DNA of 64,000 nucleotides from Micromonospora sp. NBC_01699 (GCF_036250065.1 NZ_CP109199.1:3348001-3412000), one strand, 5' to 3'. Shown: positions 25,701-33,622, numbered from the stretch's first letter. Notes: generated by a model not told the origin, from the letters alone. Numbers and translations: made by a program.

Positions 25701-26762
25701 CGGGCGGCGAATTTCGGCGCGCACCACGCGACCGCGGGCCCGCACTCGATCAGCGGGATGGCGCAGAACTTCATCGCCGCGCACCTCTCGCACTACCTCG
25801 ACGCGCGGGGTCCGGCCGTGGTCGTCGACACGGCGTGCTCGTCCGCGCTCGTCGCGGTGCACCTGGCCGCGCAGAGCCTGCGGACCGGCGAGTCGGAACT
25901 GGCACTCGCCGGCGGCGTCGAGATTCTCCTCGACGAGGTGCCGTTCGTCGGTATGAGCGGCGCGGGAGCGCTGTCGCCGACGGGTCGTTGTCACACGTTC
26001 GACGAGCGCGCGGACGGCATCGTCCTCGGCGAGGGCGTCGGCGTGCTGCTCCTGAAACGGCTCGCGGACGCGGTCCGCGACGGCGACCGGGTGTACGCGG
26101 TGATCGAGGGCAGCGCGGTCAACAACGACGGCCGCACCATGGGCATCACCACGCCGAACCCCCGCGCCCAACGGGAGGTCATCGAATCCGCCCTCGCGGC
26201 GGCCGCCGTGTCCCCGCAGCAGATCGGCTACGTCGAGGCGCACGGCACCGGCACCATGATCGGCGATCCGATGGAGCTGAAGGCCCTCACCGAGGTGTTC
26301 CGCGCGGCCACGGACGAGACCGGATTCTGCGGTGTCGGCAGCGTGAAGACCAACATCGGCCACACCCTCAGCGCGGCCGGCATCGCCGGCCTGATCAAGA
26401 TCGTGCTCTCGGTACATCACGGGCAGCTGCCCCCGACCCTGCACTGCACGACGCTCAACCGGCGCTTCCAGTTCGACCAGTCACCGCTGTACCCGGTACG
26501 CCGGTTGCAGCCGTGGAGCGGCCGCGACGGGGTACGCCGGGCGGCGGTCAGCTCGTTCGGCTTCGGCGGCACCAACGCGCACCTGGTGGTGCGACAGGCC
26601 CCGGACGACCACACCGCGCTCCGGCCCGCGCTGGATCCGCCGCGGTACCGGCGCCGACGGTTCTGGTTCGACGTGCCGGTGCCGCCACTCACGAACGGCA
26701 CCGGGCATCGGCACCGTACGGACCCGGAGGCGCCGCTGCCGTTCTTCGAGCTCCAGTTCTAG
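7761..26762 (+). CDS. Giant trans-AT PKS: modules 7 to 11 plus KS of module 12
   Basis: 6333 residues. I start at ATG 7761 (TGATG overlap); TTG 7758 is one codon earlier. Order: KS tail; DH (His162)-KR-ACP (Ser864) [module 7]; KS (Cys1115)-DH (His1558)-KR-C-methyltransferase (VEVGAGTGG near 2437)-ACP (Ser2680) [8]; KS (Cys2911)-ACP (Ser3428) [9]; KS (Cys3669)-KR-ACP (Ser4580) [10]; KS (Cys4822)-KR-ACP (Ser5779) [11]; KS (Cys6026) [12], then stop. No AT is present anywhere. All five complete KS domains keep the Cys-His-His set. Predicted chemistry is diene formation with an alpha-methyl (7-8), two hydroxyls (10-11), then a KS handing on to DH-ACP-KR on the next protein. Module 9 has no KR or methyltransferase. 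The KRs of 7 and 8 retain the Asp of the B-type motif; those of 10 and 11 lack it. It resembles KirAIV. Confidence 0.93.
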   Translation: MGTTQDRTARLVVLSAGGREQLDQYRDELLTWLDAHPQASLDRIVGTLQTGREALTERLAVVVSTVGELVARLRDGDGVVLGTAPAVRGEPVATTDLQEAARLWVQGTPVRWPSMPSGRPPRLSLPQPPPVTRRYWISPPAALVAAPAERLLTGSEFFLRDHALGEVRVLPAVAALEFAVDAAARAGHGQASSIENVLWARPVLVTDEPVRVRLRLAPAADGVSYELRRVDDTPDGELCSTGTLRFGRTPDAPRIDLAAVRARLPRTASARDCYAVFAALGGGYGPSLQGLRSVWSTPGEALARVAVPAAVDLPFTDFTLHPSLLDAMLQAALWTSADPSAPRPRELPFSVDGVDIFGPLPDHGHVHAVATPAGHDISFADDDGRVLVRLRGVVTRAVKGAAEPDESAGTHLLTRRWQDARTPVGTPDRRMVTLGDIVLAGAERVGEEGVFPGSGPILVVRVEDSDPLPGLVRLFRAWAAQTNRHPVRVLHLFRPTGGAGDARVLALDGMARTIANEHPDFRVAVVTTDLTDLAYVASAEAAADHEFQVRYTAAGRQVARWEPIAPTAAPLVPHGTVLVTGGAGALGRHLVAHLGPSARYVLTGRSAHADLTGLRAAGLDVHYLRSDLGVPGAAEELVARIHEMFGPLHGVLHLAGVTRDSFLMRKTDEEITEVLGPKVRGTVELDRATAGDPLDFFVCFSSMSGAAGSPGQADYAYANRFLDAFAGWRRRSNRPGRSLSVLWSLWADGGIRMDADDATAARIARRVGLWPLPTEVALRAWDRAMGHDGDHVLVAHGDLDRLRTLLDAPAPAPVPPSVAEVAEVAEPVARVAEDFLRVLLAEAFDYPPEDIDADTAFEQYGIDSLLIMDMTRRLEEHFGSLPKTLFFEYQDLRGLAGWFVEQHSARLVELAPPPAEAVTTPAEVVVAAGQPVVVDEVRPVVVEESVADSSAPIAIIGVAARFAESDTLEEFWTNLRAGRDLVTEIPADRWDWRAYDQATPADRAAEYSRWGSFLNGIDLFDPLFFGISPREAEIVDPQERLFLQTAWHALENAGRTRADLRSRRVGVYVGAMYGLYQLYEAGDGRIGASSHASIANRVSYTFGVTGPSLGVDTMCSSSLTAIHLAVRDLRAGEAELAVAGGVNLHVHPYKYRFLGQGSFTSSDGRCRSFGADGDGYVPGEGVGAVVLKPLATAIRDGDHIHGVILGSAVNHGGRTNGFTVPNPVAQGDLVERALTEAGVSATSLGYLEAHGTGTALGDPVEIRALARALGTSGLPPGSLPIGSVKSNIGHLESASGMAGLCKVLLQMKHGELVPSLHADPVNPNIDFDSTPLRVQREVAPWPRRSGAPRRAGISSFGAGGSNAHLVVEEHLVAPAPRTGAGPWLFPLSARTPERLRVLAAQLADAVEQGLDHPLADVAFTLQHGREAWADRMVVLASSVVELVTRLRAGAGGGVWTGTVRGRAASRVAEPASAELPDLAAAWADGATIGWPEGTGRRVPLPGYPFEGLRCWLTDEIWSPPSATRAAHPLLDDVEPAESLDGLTYRTEFSAGHPLIDGHRVGDIRLLPGAAALEMARAAAANVGYATPVRLADVRWVRPLVVNGATRSTRTRLRRNGTGLAFSLHDDAGELLVEGGVEALSDAATETVAVDQIRDRLPHRHDGAGIYADLAEAGLVYGPALRSVEWVAVGAGEALASLRIPAEAARFAGCALHPAMIDGALHTFAVLRDRTAGPAMVPFALTAVEVLAPVPERAYAHVRAVGPDRYDLSLTDPAGRVCARLRDLSLRPAPRPAPVPPRQGAALTPPSVAGLMYVPRWSPLPGEATEPVGRNTWLVRGPECAALAAALVARIGGSVTELDPTRLDLPTGPPDHVIVLAGVAGRTDDPDVLDAAQDRGVLALFRIAKVLQRSGTPVRLTVVTEDALTTGPDAVGNPYGASLHGLALSLAQEHPRWRVAVVDRASTDPVSADVLDAPAGGPYALRAGVLHRRRLVAADTTPAREAIRRAGVYLILGGAGGIGLELTDWLVRGYQARVVLVGRSELGPERLERLRRIDPSGSLVSYRRCDATSVTALREVVEETRATYGALHGVVHATIVLGDRTVATMTEDTFRTVLEAKTRTSVALHAALGDAADLDFVLFFSSAVALSGSAGQANYAAGSAFVDAFAHHLDGILAARVAVINWGFWGTVGIVADEHYRQRLARTGIHSITPAEGMAAVHDVLGRTERQVLVIKADPAVLAAGGVEQPADAPADDRELAPGLAALPPVARLLTEAEQHRLDEIVLGWLWTLFRREGVFLDQAERWTAARLRRQLRIVPGQDRLFTELLRVLTVAGFLRESGTDLLPTTRPAPVDPESDLIALCERQPALNRFDRLLRPCMDHLFGVLRGTVRATEVMFPGGSTALVEGAYRGSPVVDQANRLVVTAVLDRLAHHDGPFTVVEVGAGTGGTTASLLPALASSGAEVTYVYTDISHAFLQHGRQRFAAEYPTLRFQQLDISADPAAQGFTPGSADLVVAANVLHATADLLHTLRAVATLLKPGGRLVLNEASSNVVTATLTFGLLDGWWLHQDTELRLPGSPLLSGPGWCTALELAGFARSRAFPADEGLTQHVVIAETDPAAEAPIAIAVPPSAKRAVTRQHAAGDRLTEAAREYVKDAFVQILQVPRDRLWLDETYENFGVDSLAVPRIADLLSERMGDLPATLLFEYPTIREVADHLVEQHADAVRALLPEVPVPATAEVVEARPTPQPAADTRIAIIGMAGRYPLADDVDAFWANLRAGRDCVREVPADRWDSATMTEVDGKPITRWGGFLDRIDEFDPRFFQMSLREAELTDPQERLFLQTAWHTLEDAGYPRARLRGSRVGVYVGVMYGHYQLFEDERGLAGGMGYASIANRVSYFFDLHGPSLAVDTMCSSSLTAIHLACEALAGGGADYALAGGVNLTPHPRKYRQLAAGGFTGETGRCRSFAAGGDGMVPGEGVGAVLLKPLAAAERDGDRILGVILGSAVNHGGKTGGYAVPSPAAQGEVIADALRAANVDPAGVSYVEAHGTGTALGDPAEVAGLARAFGDRPVGSIALGSVKSAVGHLESAAGIAALTKVLLQLRAGELAPSLHAETLNPAVDWAAVPFRVQREAAPWTGPGPLRAGVSAFGAGGSNAHLVVEEYRSAPWSGVVAVPAVFPFSARDAEALRRVAERMLDWLRAASSGTDVAGVAAAAGVPVSAVDEPLDELGLDPAAIMRLVGRNTVLRSGAVHSGSTLRELAEALPGAGPAVDLGRVAHTLQTGRESMAHRLAVVAHSVPELIDELAGFLAGRSRAYAGVVTVEPGAAVVPSADPDDVARGWVDGEVFEWSGGPGGGPRPLSLPGYPFARNRCWIRPAAPPSVPAEPSLPSRPATAPVLDTVLRLLSAVSGYPVADLDPSGSFHDHGLDSLGLLRLAGDVSGELGVPIGPDQLLATPTATALAQWLVDEHPPVAAPPGPEPEPEVEPEVEPEVEAEVEADDPVVIVGMAGVLPGSADLDEFWAHLQRGGDLFSDVPADRWDARAHYGDPARHPDRTRITRAGFMAGIDRFDPLFFGISPREARWIDPRQRLLLRTVWAALEDGGIDPAELAGSDTGLFVGVGSSEYAELIQRSGAATDAYSSTGLTPSMLANRVSYLLDLHGPSEPVDTACSSSLVALHRAVEVLRLGHCGTVIVGGVSLMLSPVTFASLERAGMLSPDGTGRAFDADAAGYVRGEGVGAVVLKRLSRARADGNPILATVRGTAVNHGGRSNSLTAPNPRAQAEVIKRAHREAGVDPATIGYVETHGTGTVIGDPAETNGLRQAFAELYREWGHAAPTRPHCALGALKNTIGHLEPAAGIAAVLRVLLSLRHGRISGDPHGPELNPHLALAGSAFEVATQGREWAPPAPGVPRRAGVSSFGYGGVNAHVVLEEYRAGEPSPTLAPVVFTLSARDDARLRAYAREFVDRQDRWVDDLAGTAYTLQVGRGDHAERLAFVTDTAEHAVATLRRFLAGDTSGVHVGRVERRADRSPYDGGGDDEAAAAWVRGALVDWRTRWIRTPNRRSLPTYPFAGERHWFTDGDSVRSTTEVPPVSYFAATWSAEPVPVAADHADRPLVFGDLPVPGAVHVRPGVEYAVEGSVITIRPGEPDDYARLLAEPPGRIVFEWPLLAPDRPELGIEAMFLLAQVLMAAGIRARIQVLVADGALAEAWGGFDASLRAALPGTVFGVVRVAGPVDPGVLLAEVAAGRLSGAAVRLSATSRTVRALSEIAAQPAVSSSLRADGVYLVTGGLGGLGLLLARTLLARGARVALTGRSPAADRAAELGELRALGDVEYYPAPVDDRAAMAGVVAAVTATWGTLNGVFHLAGTASRNPLPDKRIDELRTHLRARFVGTRVLDEVTRDLPLDLFVLYSSLAGHLGDYGLVDYAVGARYLDGFAVEREERRLAGQRHGRTVSVDWPMWRVGGMHVDAEDERRYLVGTGFRYLEAAEGERVLDLVLRLGHPQVAVLPGEPGRMRELVEGMRLRDDGPTVAPLPVSRPQPSRLPAELTDQLRAIVAEILGIAPTTLDPDAGFGEYGLDSFGMQNLAAALTERYDVTVPTTTLFGANTITKLAGHLAEELPSTVVRTPPVAAAAVEPVQVPAPTPVPAPAVPRSLADEPIAIIGLAGRLPGAPDLESFWQHLAAGRDLITETPADRWDWREVARRFKGTARWGGFLTDVDRFDPLFFRISPAEAQVMDPQHRLFLEHTWAALEDAGCRADQLAGRRVCVFAGVQFTDYEAMVLRGEEVNAHAGTGLARTMLANRISYLLDLRGPSESIDTACSSSLVALHRAVRALRSGESDLAIAGGVSLVLSPQTVVAGNQLGVLSPDGRCKALDARADGYVKGEGVGVLVLKPLSRALADGDRVHAVIRGSAVNHGGRASSLTSPNPLAQADLLVDAYRDAGVPIETVSYIELHGTGTSLGDPVEIDALIRARARLAEQPAVTCGVGTVKSNIGHLEPAAGIAGVIKVMLAMRHRQLPPTLHLEQLNPLIDFSGTPFEPVRETREWAPRDTDDRPVALRAGVSSFGFGGVNAHVVLEEPPATAPIASGGPEVFLLSARDGDALRRYATAMWTFLGERERPVLSSVAYTSQTGRVPMAVRLALVADSVDHLRDQLAAFLGGDVEAGAATGDHTWLAEPEGTSYLGRLAREGRLDRIARLWQDGADIDWPALRTERPALTSMPTYPFARERHWLTTADGRPYPDEQRTSTVVDAVPADPATLLVKSWEPAPLRSAGPLGEVVVLVNAETEALAVAAFGPAATVIRLDDDAEAAGLRIAASVGPVSTVVDLVDVSAVPVDTVRVDWARIVLVRELTAANRTTGFAYLHLTCGLTTFGAEHPTLRGAAFAGLVRMLTAEYRGVFARTVDIDTLDPDALRKLVATELAATDPVTEVCLRGGVRYVPVMRTAGPPASPAPVRWSADLAGRTVVITGGTGALGRLLAGELVERGANRLVLLGQSPLPVRETWPALIAAPDTDPALAARLRNLQALDRPGVRVLIESVPLEEAGAVLDRARGELGPIVGIVHCAGLGVMTDPAFVGKRTDDMRRVLAPKTTGLQAVLDACADDPLRFVVLYSSAAGQVPALAVGMSDYALANAVLDRVAEYRTATGAGTPVVRALQWPSWQAAGMPEVDTPVYRDLGLRTLSPSTGLALLDAALAGPDPVVLPCVVDAGRFDTGALLAVTAPVRPGPAPETRPVDGPAGDGDVRRLTEVFATTLRLDVAQIRPDADFADLGVDSIMIAQLLAALERELDVVAEPSALLENPTVELLAAALRGQLPAPDAPAPDPEPVPTPPVTAARDRAAGTPEPARAVPRPTPTDGIAVVGIAAHFAGAPDHASFWRNLVDGVDSVTEVPRSRWDPDRFWRPVPAPGTTVSKWGGFLDGIEDFDPEHFRLDPAGAAHVDPLVRQFLEAGAECLADAGLAPADVAGRRIGVFAGARAANFGAHHATAGPHSISGMAQNFIAAHLSHYLDARGPAVVVDTACSSALVAVHLAAQSLRTGESELALAGGVEILLDEVPFVGMSGAGALSPTGRCHTFDERADGIVLGEGVGVLLLKRLADAVRDGDRVYAVIEGSAVNNDGRTMGITTPNPRAQREVIESALAAAAVSPQQIGYVEAHGTGTMIGDPMELKALTEVFRAATDETGFCGVGSVKTNIGHTLSAAGIAGLIKIVLSVHHGQLPPTLHCTTLNRRFQFDQSPLYPVRRLQPWSGRDGVRRAAVSSFGFGGTNAHLVVRQAPDDHTALRPALDPPRYRRRRFWFDVPVPPLTNGTGHRHRTDPEAPLPFFELQF
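17373..17570 (+). other. ACP-like insert without the active serine inside the module-9 KS linker
   Basis: About 65 residues between the two halves of the post-KS linker look like a carrier domain (ELGLDPAAIMRL). The phosphopantetheine serine position is proline (codon 17454-17456, residue 3232), so it cannot carry a substrate. It is probably structural. A second such insert occurs near 30.66 kb; the other KS linkers in the window lack it. Confidence 0.65.
18198..18251 (+). repeat. 12-bp in-frame tandem repeat (GAGCCGGAGGTG and variants)
   Basis: Three identical 12-bp units (18198, 18210, 18222) are followed by about one and a half variant units (GAGGCGGAGGTG). They encode the acidic linker EPEV/EAEV joining the module-9 ACP to the module-10 KS. 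It lies inside the coding sequence. Confidence 0.9.
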
Positions 26763-26780
26763 ACGGGGAGAAGGGAACTC

Positions 26781-29700
26781 ATGGACACCTTGGACGGACT
26801 GACGTGCTCCGTGCTGGTCCGGGGCAGCGATCCGGTGCTGCGCGACCATCGGGTGCACGGCACGCGCATCCTGCCCGGCGTGTCGATTCTCGACATGATC
26901 TACCGGATCCTGCACGTCCGGGGTATCGACACCGCACAGGCCGAACTGCGCCGGGTGCTGTTCCGCAACCCGGTCGCGGCCGGGCCGGACTTCGACACGG
27001 AACTGACCCTGCGATTCACCGCCGACGGCGGACGTTTCCGGGTGTCGATCACGGGGACCCGTCGCCCGTCGGGGCTCACCGAGGCGGTACTGGACTGCCA
27101 GCTGCATCTCGACCTGCCGTTTCCGGAGCAGACCCGAGACCTGGCGGCTCTGCGGGCGCGGGCGGACCACATCGTCGACATGGCCGACCTGTACGCGACG
27201 GTACGGACGACCGGCATCGAGCACGGTGACTTCATGCGTGCCCGGGGCACCCTGCACGTCGCCCGGGGGGAACTGCTCGCGGAACTCTCGTTGAGCCCGC
27301 AGGCCGCCCCGTACGCCGGCTACTTCCACCTGCACCCGGCCGCGCTCGACTCGTCGACACTGTTGCCCACCCAGTTCGCCCCGGCCGGAACCGGCGGCCC
27401 GGCGCGGCCGTACATCCCGATGCTGATCGAGTCGGTCCGCGCCCGCGGGCAGCTCGGGTCCCGGAACCTGGTGCATGCCACCCCGCCTCGCCACGCCGGT
27501 CCGGACGGTGACCTGACCACGTGCGACCTCGACTTCTACGACGACAACGGGTCGGTTCAGCTGTGGCTGCACGGCCTGACGTCCAAGCGGATCCGCGACG
27601 AGTCCGCCATCACCCGGCTGGACGCCGTACAACCCTCCCCCGAACCGGTGGACGGGGTCGTCCACAAACTGATCGAGGAACGGGTCGGCGGTGCCGACTT
27701 CGACGAGACGATCGGATTCTACGAGCTGGGCCTGGACTCCACGGCGTTGCTGGGCGTCGCGACGGACCTGGAACAGGTCTTCGGCACCGACTTCTCACCG
27801 ACCCTGCTGTTCGAGTACAACACGTACGCCTCGCTGGTCGAGCATCTGCGGTCGTACGGGGTGGTGGCCGGGCCGGTGCCGGAGGCCCCGGTGAGCGAGG
27901 CACCGACCGAGGTCGTGTGGTTCGAGCCGTACTGGCGGGCGGCGCCGCTGCCGTCCGGCCCGGTACCGGCGCCGTTGCTCACGATCGACGCGCGGACGCG
28001 GCGGGAATGGCCGGCGATGCTCGCGGCCACCACCGCGAACGATGTGCTCTGGCTCCCCGCGGACCCGCAGGATCTCGCCGGCGAGGCGGTCGCGCTGACG
28101 CAGTTCGCCAAGGCCGCCATGCACGCCGGGAGAGGCTCCCTCCGGCTCGTCTGCCACCTCGCGGACGACACACCGGTCGCCGCTGTCAGCGGTCTGTTCC
28201 GGACCCTCACCCGCGAGCACCCCGGCGTTCGTGCGGCCGTGGTGCGGTCACCCCGGCGGGCGGACGCCCTGGCCGAGCTCGCCGCCGGCCTGCCCGAGGT
28301 GGACGTCCGGTACGTGGACGGCACCCGTCAGGTCCGCGCCGTCCGCCCGATGCCGGTGCCCGACGGGGCCGCTCGGCTGCGTCCGCACGGTGTCTACCTG
28401 ATCACCGGCGGCCTCGGCGGGGTCGGACTCGCCCTGGCCCGGCACCTGGCCCGGACCGTGCGGGCGCGGCTTGTGCTGTGCGGGCGCACGCCGGCCGATC
28501 CGGCCGTGATCGCGGAGCTGACCGGCCTGGGTGCCGAGGTCGCCACGATCGTCATGGACGTGACCAGCGCGGAGGACGTCCGCCGGGCGGTGGACACCGC
28601 ACTGGCCCGGTTCGGTGGCCTCACCGGGGTCGTGCACGCGGCCGCGATCCTCCGGGACGGGCTGATCGTGGGCAAGCGCGCCGAGGATGTCCGCGCGGTG
28701 CTGGCGCCCAAGGTGGACGGCGCTCGCCACCTTGAGGAGGCAACCCGACACCTCACGCTCGACTTCCTGGTGCTGTGCTCCTCCACCGCGGGCACCTGGG
28801 GCAACCCGGGCCAGTCGGACTATGCGTGCGCGAACGCCTTTCTGGACCGGTTCGCGGAGGGCCGGCGGGACATCGTGTCGGTGGGCTGGCCGGCGTGGGC
28901 CGAGGGCGGCATGCCGGTCGACGCCGAGGGGCTGCGGCGGATGGGCCTGCGGGCGATGGACACTCCGACCGCCGTGGACGTGCTGCTGCGGGCCGTGGGC
29001 AGTGGCCGGTCCCATGTCGTGGCCCTCGTTGGCGACGCGGCCAGGATCACCGCCGAGTTCGCCCCCACCGAGCCGGCTGCCGAGGAAGCCACCGAACCGC
29101 CTGCCGAGGAAGACGGCGAACCAACCGCCGAGGAAGAGAGCGGACCGACCGCCGAGGGGAACCGCGAACCGGACGACGTCGACGACGCCGTGGCGATCGT
29201 CGGCATCAGCGGTCGTTATCCGATGGCCCGCAACCTCGACGAATTCTGGGCAAACCTGCGGTCCGGCCGCGACTGCGTCACCGAGGTACCCGCCGACCGG
29301 TGGGACCACGCCGCGATCCACGCCGAGAGCAAGGGCGTGCCCGGTCGCTCGTACGGCAGGTGGGGCGGGTTCGTCGACGGCGTGGACGAGTTCGACGCGG
29401 TGTTCTTCCATATCTCGCCGAACGAGGCAGCCGTGCTGGACCCACAGGAACGACTGTTCCTCCAGGAGGCGTGGCACGCGTTCGAGGAGGCCGGGCACGC
29501 GCCGTCGGCCTGGCGCCGACGAGCCGTCGGAGTGTACGTCGGCGTGATGTACAACCAGTACCAGCTGCACGGGGTGGGCGGTGAACCCGGACCGGTGCCC
29601 TCGTCGTTCAGCGCGTCGATCGCCAATCGCGTGTCGTACTTCCTCGACCTGCGGGGACCCAGCGTCGCCCTGGACACCATGTGCTCGTCCTCCCTGACCG

Positions 29701-32700
29701 CACTGCACCTCGCCGTCGACGCGATCCGGCGGGGCGAGTGCGAGGCGGCTCTGGCGGGTGGGGTCAACCTCGCGGTCCATCCGAACAAGTACCTGCTGCT
29801 GAGCCAGTCCTCCTTCCTGTCGACGGACGGCCGCTGCCGCGCGTTCGGCGAAGGCGGGGACGGCTACGTGCCCGGCGAGGGCGTCGGTGTGGTGCTGCTT
29901 CGGCCGCTGCGCGACGCCATCCGCGACGGCGACCACGTACATGCCGTCATCCGCGCCACCACCGTGAACCACGGTGGCCGGACCGGGGGCTTCTCCGTCC
30001 CCAACCCGGCGTCGCAGGCCGCGCTCATCGCGGACTCGCTGGAGCGGTCCGCCCTGGATCCCGCGGACCTCGGCTACCTTGAGGCGCACGGCACCGGTAC
30101 GAGCCTCGGCGATCCGATCGAGGTGGCGGCGCTGGAGCAGGCCTTCGACCGGATCGGAGCCGGCCGGGGCCCCTGGCCGCTCGGGTCGGTCAAGTCGAAC
30201 GTCGGGCATCTGGAGTCGGCGGCGGGCATCGCGGCGCTCACCAAGGTGGTGCTCCAGCTGCGTCACCGGGAACTGGTTCCGTCACTGCACGCCGATCCGC
30301 TCACCACCGCGGTGGACTGGGACAGGTCACGCTTCCGCGTGCAGCGCGACCTGGCGACCTGGAAAGCGCGTGACGGCGTACCGCGCGTCGCGGCGATCAG
30401 CTCCTTCGGCGCCGGCGGCGCCAACGCGCATGTCGTCCTGGCCGAACATCCCGCGCCGGAGGCCGTGCCGGAGCCGGTCAGGCCCCGGATGTTCGTGGTC
30501 TCCGCCCAGGACACCACCCGTCTCGATCAGGCGGTGGCGGAGCTGGTGACCTATCTGGAGAGCGCCGGCGGGGACGTCTCCGCGGCCCTCACTGCGGTGC
30601 TGGCCGAGGTCGGGGGAACCGCGGACAATCCGAACGAGCCGTTCGCGGAACTCGGCCTGGACTACCCGGACCTCGCGGAGCTCGCGCACCGGATCGAGGC
30701 CGTGTTCGGGGTCCGTCCCACGATCGACGGCGAGACCACCCCCGCCGAGCTGGCCGTCAAGCTCGCGGCAACCGCCGTCCCGGTGGATCCGGCAGCGCTC
30801 GCGTTCACCCTCTGGGCCGGGCGCGACCACTTCGACGAGCGGCTCGCCGTCGTGGCCACCAGTACCGCCGAGGTCGTCGCCGCGCTGCGTACCGGCGTCG
30901 GAAGTCATCGGGGACGGCGACGGCGTACGGCCGGACCGGTGATCGGCGACGACCTCGACGCGCTGGCCGAGGCGTGGGTCACCGGTGCCGAGATCACGAT
31001 CCCGCCACCCGATCGTCCGCGCCGGCTGTCGCTGCCCGGCTATCCGTTCGCGCGCGACCGGCACTGGGTCGGCGGCGGCCGCCGGGCCATCCACCGACGG
31101 CCCGAGCTGGTGGAGCTTCCCGACGGTCACCTGTTCCTCGCGAGGATCTCGCGCGACGCCGAGGACTGGCTCGCCGACCACACCGTCGACGGTGCCGGAC
31201 TGGTGCCCGGGACCTTCCTCGTCGAGCTGGCCCTGCACGCGGGAGGCCGGCTCGGCCATCCGGTCGTCGTCGAGCTGGTGACCGAGGTGCCGCTGCCATT
31301 CGATGACACCGACCTGCGACTCACCGTGGCGTCACCGGACCCGAGCGGGCGACGCGCCTTCGAGGTGCACGCACGGGTCTCCGGCGGGTCGTGGACCCGA
31401 CACGCGACAGGGGCCCTGGCCCCGGCCGGCCATGACGCCGCCGAGTCGCCGCCCCTGCCCGCCGCCTCCGAGGAACTCGACCTCACCGGCCTCTACCAGC
31501 GGCTGTCCGGCTACGGGCCCGCCTTCCAGGGCCTACGCCGAGCCTGGCGCGCCGGCGACACCGTGTACGCCGACGTGGTCCTTCCCGGCGGCGACGCCGG
31601 ACCGTACGCCCTGCACCCGGTCCTGCTCGATGCCGCCCTGCATTCCGTGGCCTTTGGTGGCTTCGTCGTCGGCGATCGTCCGCACCTGCCGTTCGCATGG
31701 TCCGGTGTCCGTGTGCATGTCCCCGGGGCGGTCTCCGTCCGGGCCCGCGTGACCCCCGTCCGGCCCGGCACGGTGGCGGTGCAACTCACCGACGCCGCCG
31801 GTCAGCTGGTGGCGTCGGTCGACTCGGTGACGCTGCGCCCGGCGGGTGCCGCTGCCGAGCCGCTGCACCGCGTCGACTGGCTACCGGTGGACACCGCCGA
31901 TGACGGCCCGCCCGGAAGCCACGTCGTCGTCGGCCCCGACTCCGCCGGCGTCGGTGCCGCACTCGGCGCCGCCGGCGCGAGGGTACGCCGGGTAAACACC
32001 CTGGCGGAGTTGCTCGACGTCCCGCCGGTGGTGATCGTGCCGGTCACGTCGGGCGGACCGGCGGCGGCCGCGGCCCACGCGCTCACCCGGGACGTTCTCG
32101 GCCAGGTGCGGCACTGGCTCGCCCATGACGGGTTCGCCGCCGCCCGACTCGTGTTCGTCGCCGTGAACCCCGATCCGGCCACCGCTGCGGCCTGGGGGCT
32201 GGTGCGGTCGGCGCAGTCCGAGCACCCCGGCCGGTTCACGCTGATCGACGCCGACGACCCCGGGGCGCTGGCCCGGCTACTGGCCGGCGCGCTGGCCAGT
32301 GACGAACCGTACCTGTCCGTGCGCGACGGTCAGCTACTGGCGGCACGGCTGGTTCGTGCCCCGGTCACCGAGGCGCCCGAGCCGCGCGGCCTCGGCACGG
32401 TGCTTGTCACCGGAGGCAGCGGCACCCTCGCGGCGCCGGTGGTACGTCACCTCGTCGAGCGGCACGGGGTGACGGACGTGCTGCTGGTCAGCCGCGGCGG
32501 CCGGTTGCCCGCTGGCCTGTCCGGGCTGGCCGCCCGGGTCGAGGTCGCCGCGTGCGACGTCGCCGACCGGCACGCCCTGGCGGCGCTGCTGGCGGGCCGG
32601 TCGATCACCACGGTCGTGCACGCCGCTGGTGTGCTCGACGACGGAGTGGTCACCGCAATGGACGCCCGCCGGCTCGACGTGGTGTGGCGTCCCAAGGCCG

Positions 32701-33622
32701 ACGGCGCCTTCCACCTGCACGAGTTGTTGCCGGATGCCGAGTTGGTGTTGTTCTCCTCCCTCGCGGGCGTGCTCGGCGGTCCCGGTCAGGGCAACTACGC
32801 GGCCGCCAACGCGTACCTCGACGCGCTCGCACGGCATCGCGTGGCGGCCGGCGGCCGGGCCGTCTCCGTCGCCTGGGGCCCCTGGGGCCTTGATGGCGGC
32901 ATGGTCGTCGACCGTGACCGGCTCGGGCGCACCGGCATCGAGCGTCTGCCGGTCGACGCGGGACTGCGACTGCTGGACGCCGCCCTGGCCGGCCGGGCCC
33001 CGGACGTCGTCGCCGTCCGGCTGCACCCGCACGGGACGGCCGTCGTGCCCCCTCTGCTGCGTGGCCTCCTGCAAGCGGCCCCCATCGAGCCCGTCGAGCA
33101 CGGCCTCACCCAGCTCAGCCCGACGCAGCGGCGGGCACGCCTGTCCATGCTGGTCCGTGGCCAGGCCGCCGCCGTGCTCGGCTACGGCGGTGCCGCCGCG
33201 ATCGACCCGGACCGGGCGTTCCAGGAGCTGGGTTTCGACTCGCTCAGCTCGGTGGAGTTCCGCAACCGACTCGGTGCCGCACTCGGGCTGTCGCTGGAGG
33301 CGACTCTCGTCTTCGACCATCCCACACCGGCCGACCTGGTCGAGCACCTCGACGGGCGGTTCGGCGGCGAGGCAGCCCCCGGTGACCTGCCCGCTCTCTT
33401 CGCCGACTTCGACCGGCTCGCCGCCGAGCTGAGACGCGCGGCGGCCGACGACGTGGCCCGCGACCGGGTGGCGGAGCGGGTCCGTGACCTGCTCGCGGCC
33501 CTGGCGCCGGGTCCGGGTCCGGCGTCGCTGGACGCCTTCGCCACCGCGACGGACGACGAGGTCTTCGCGCTGATCGACGCCGAACTCGGCAGCCCGGTAC
33601 CGGGGCAGGAGGGGCGCAACCA

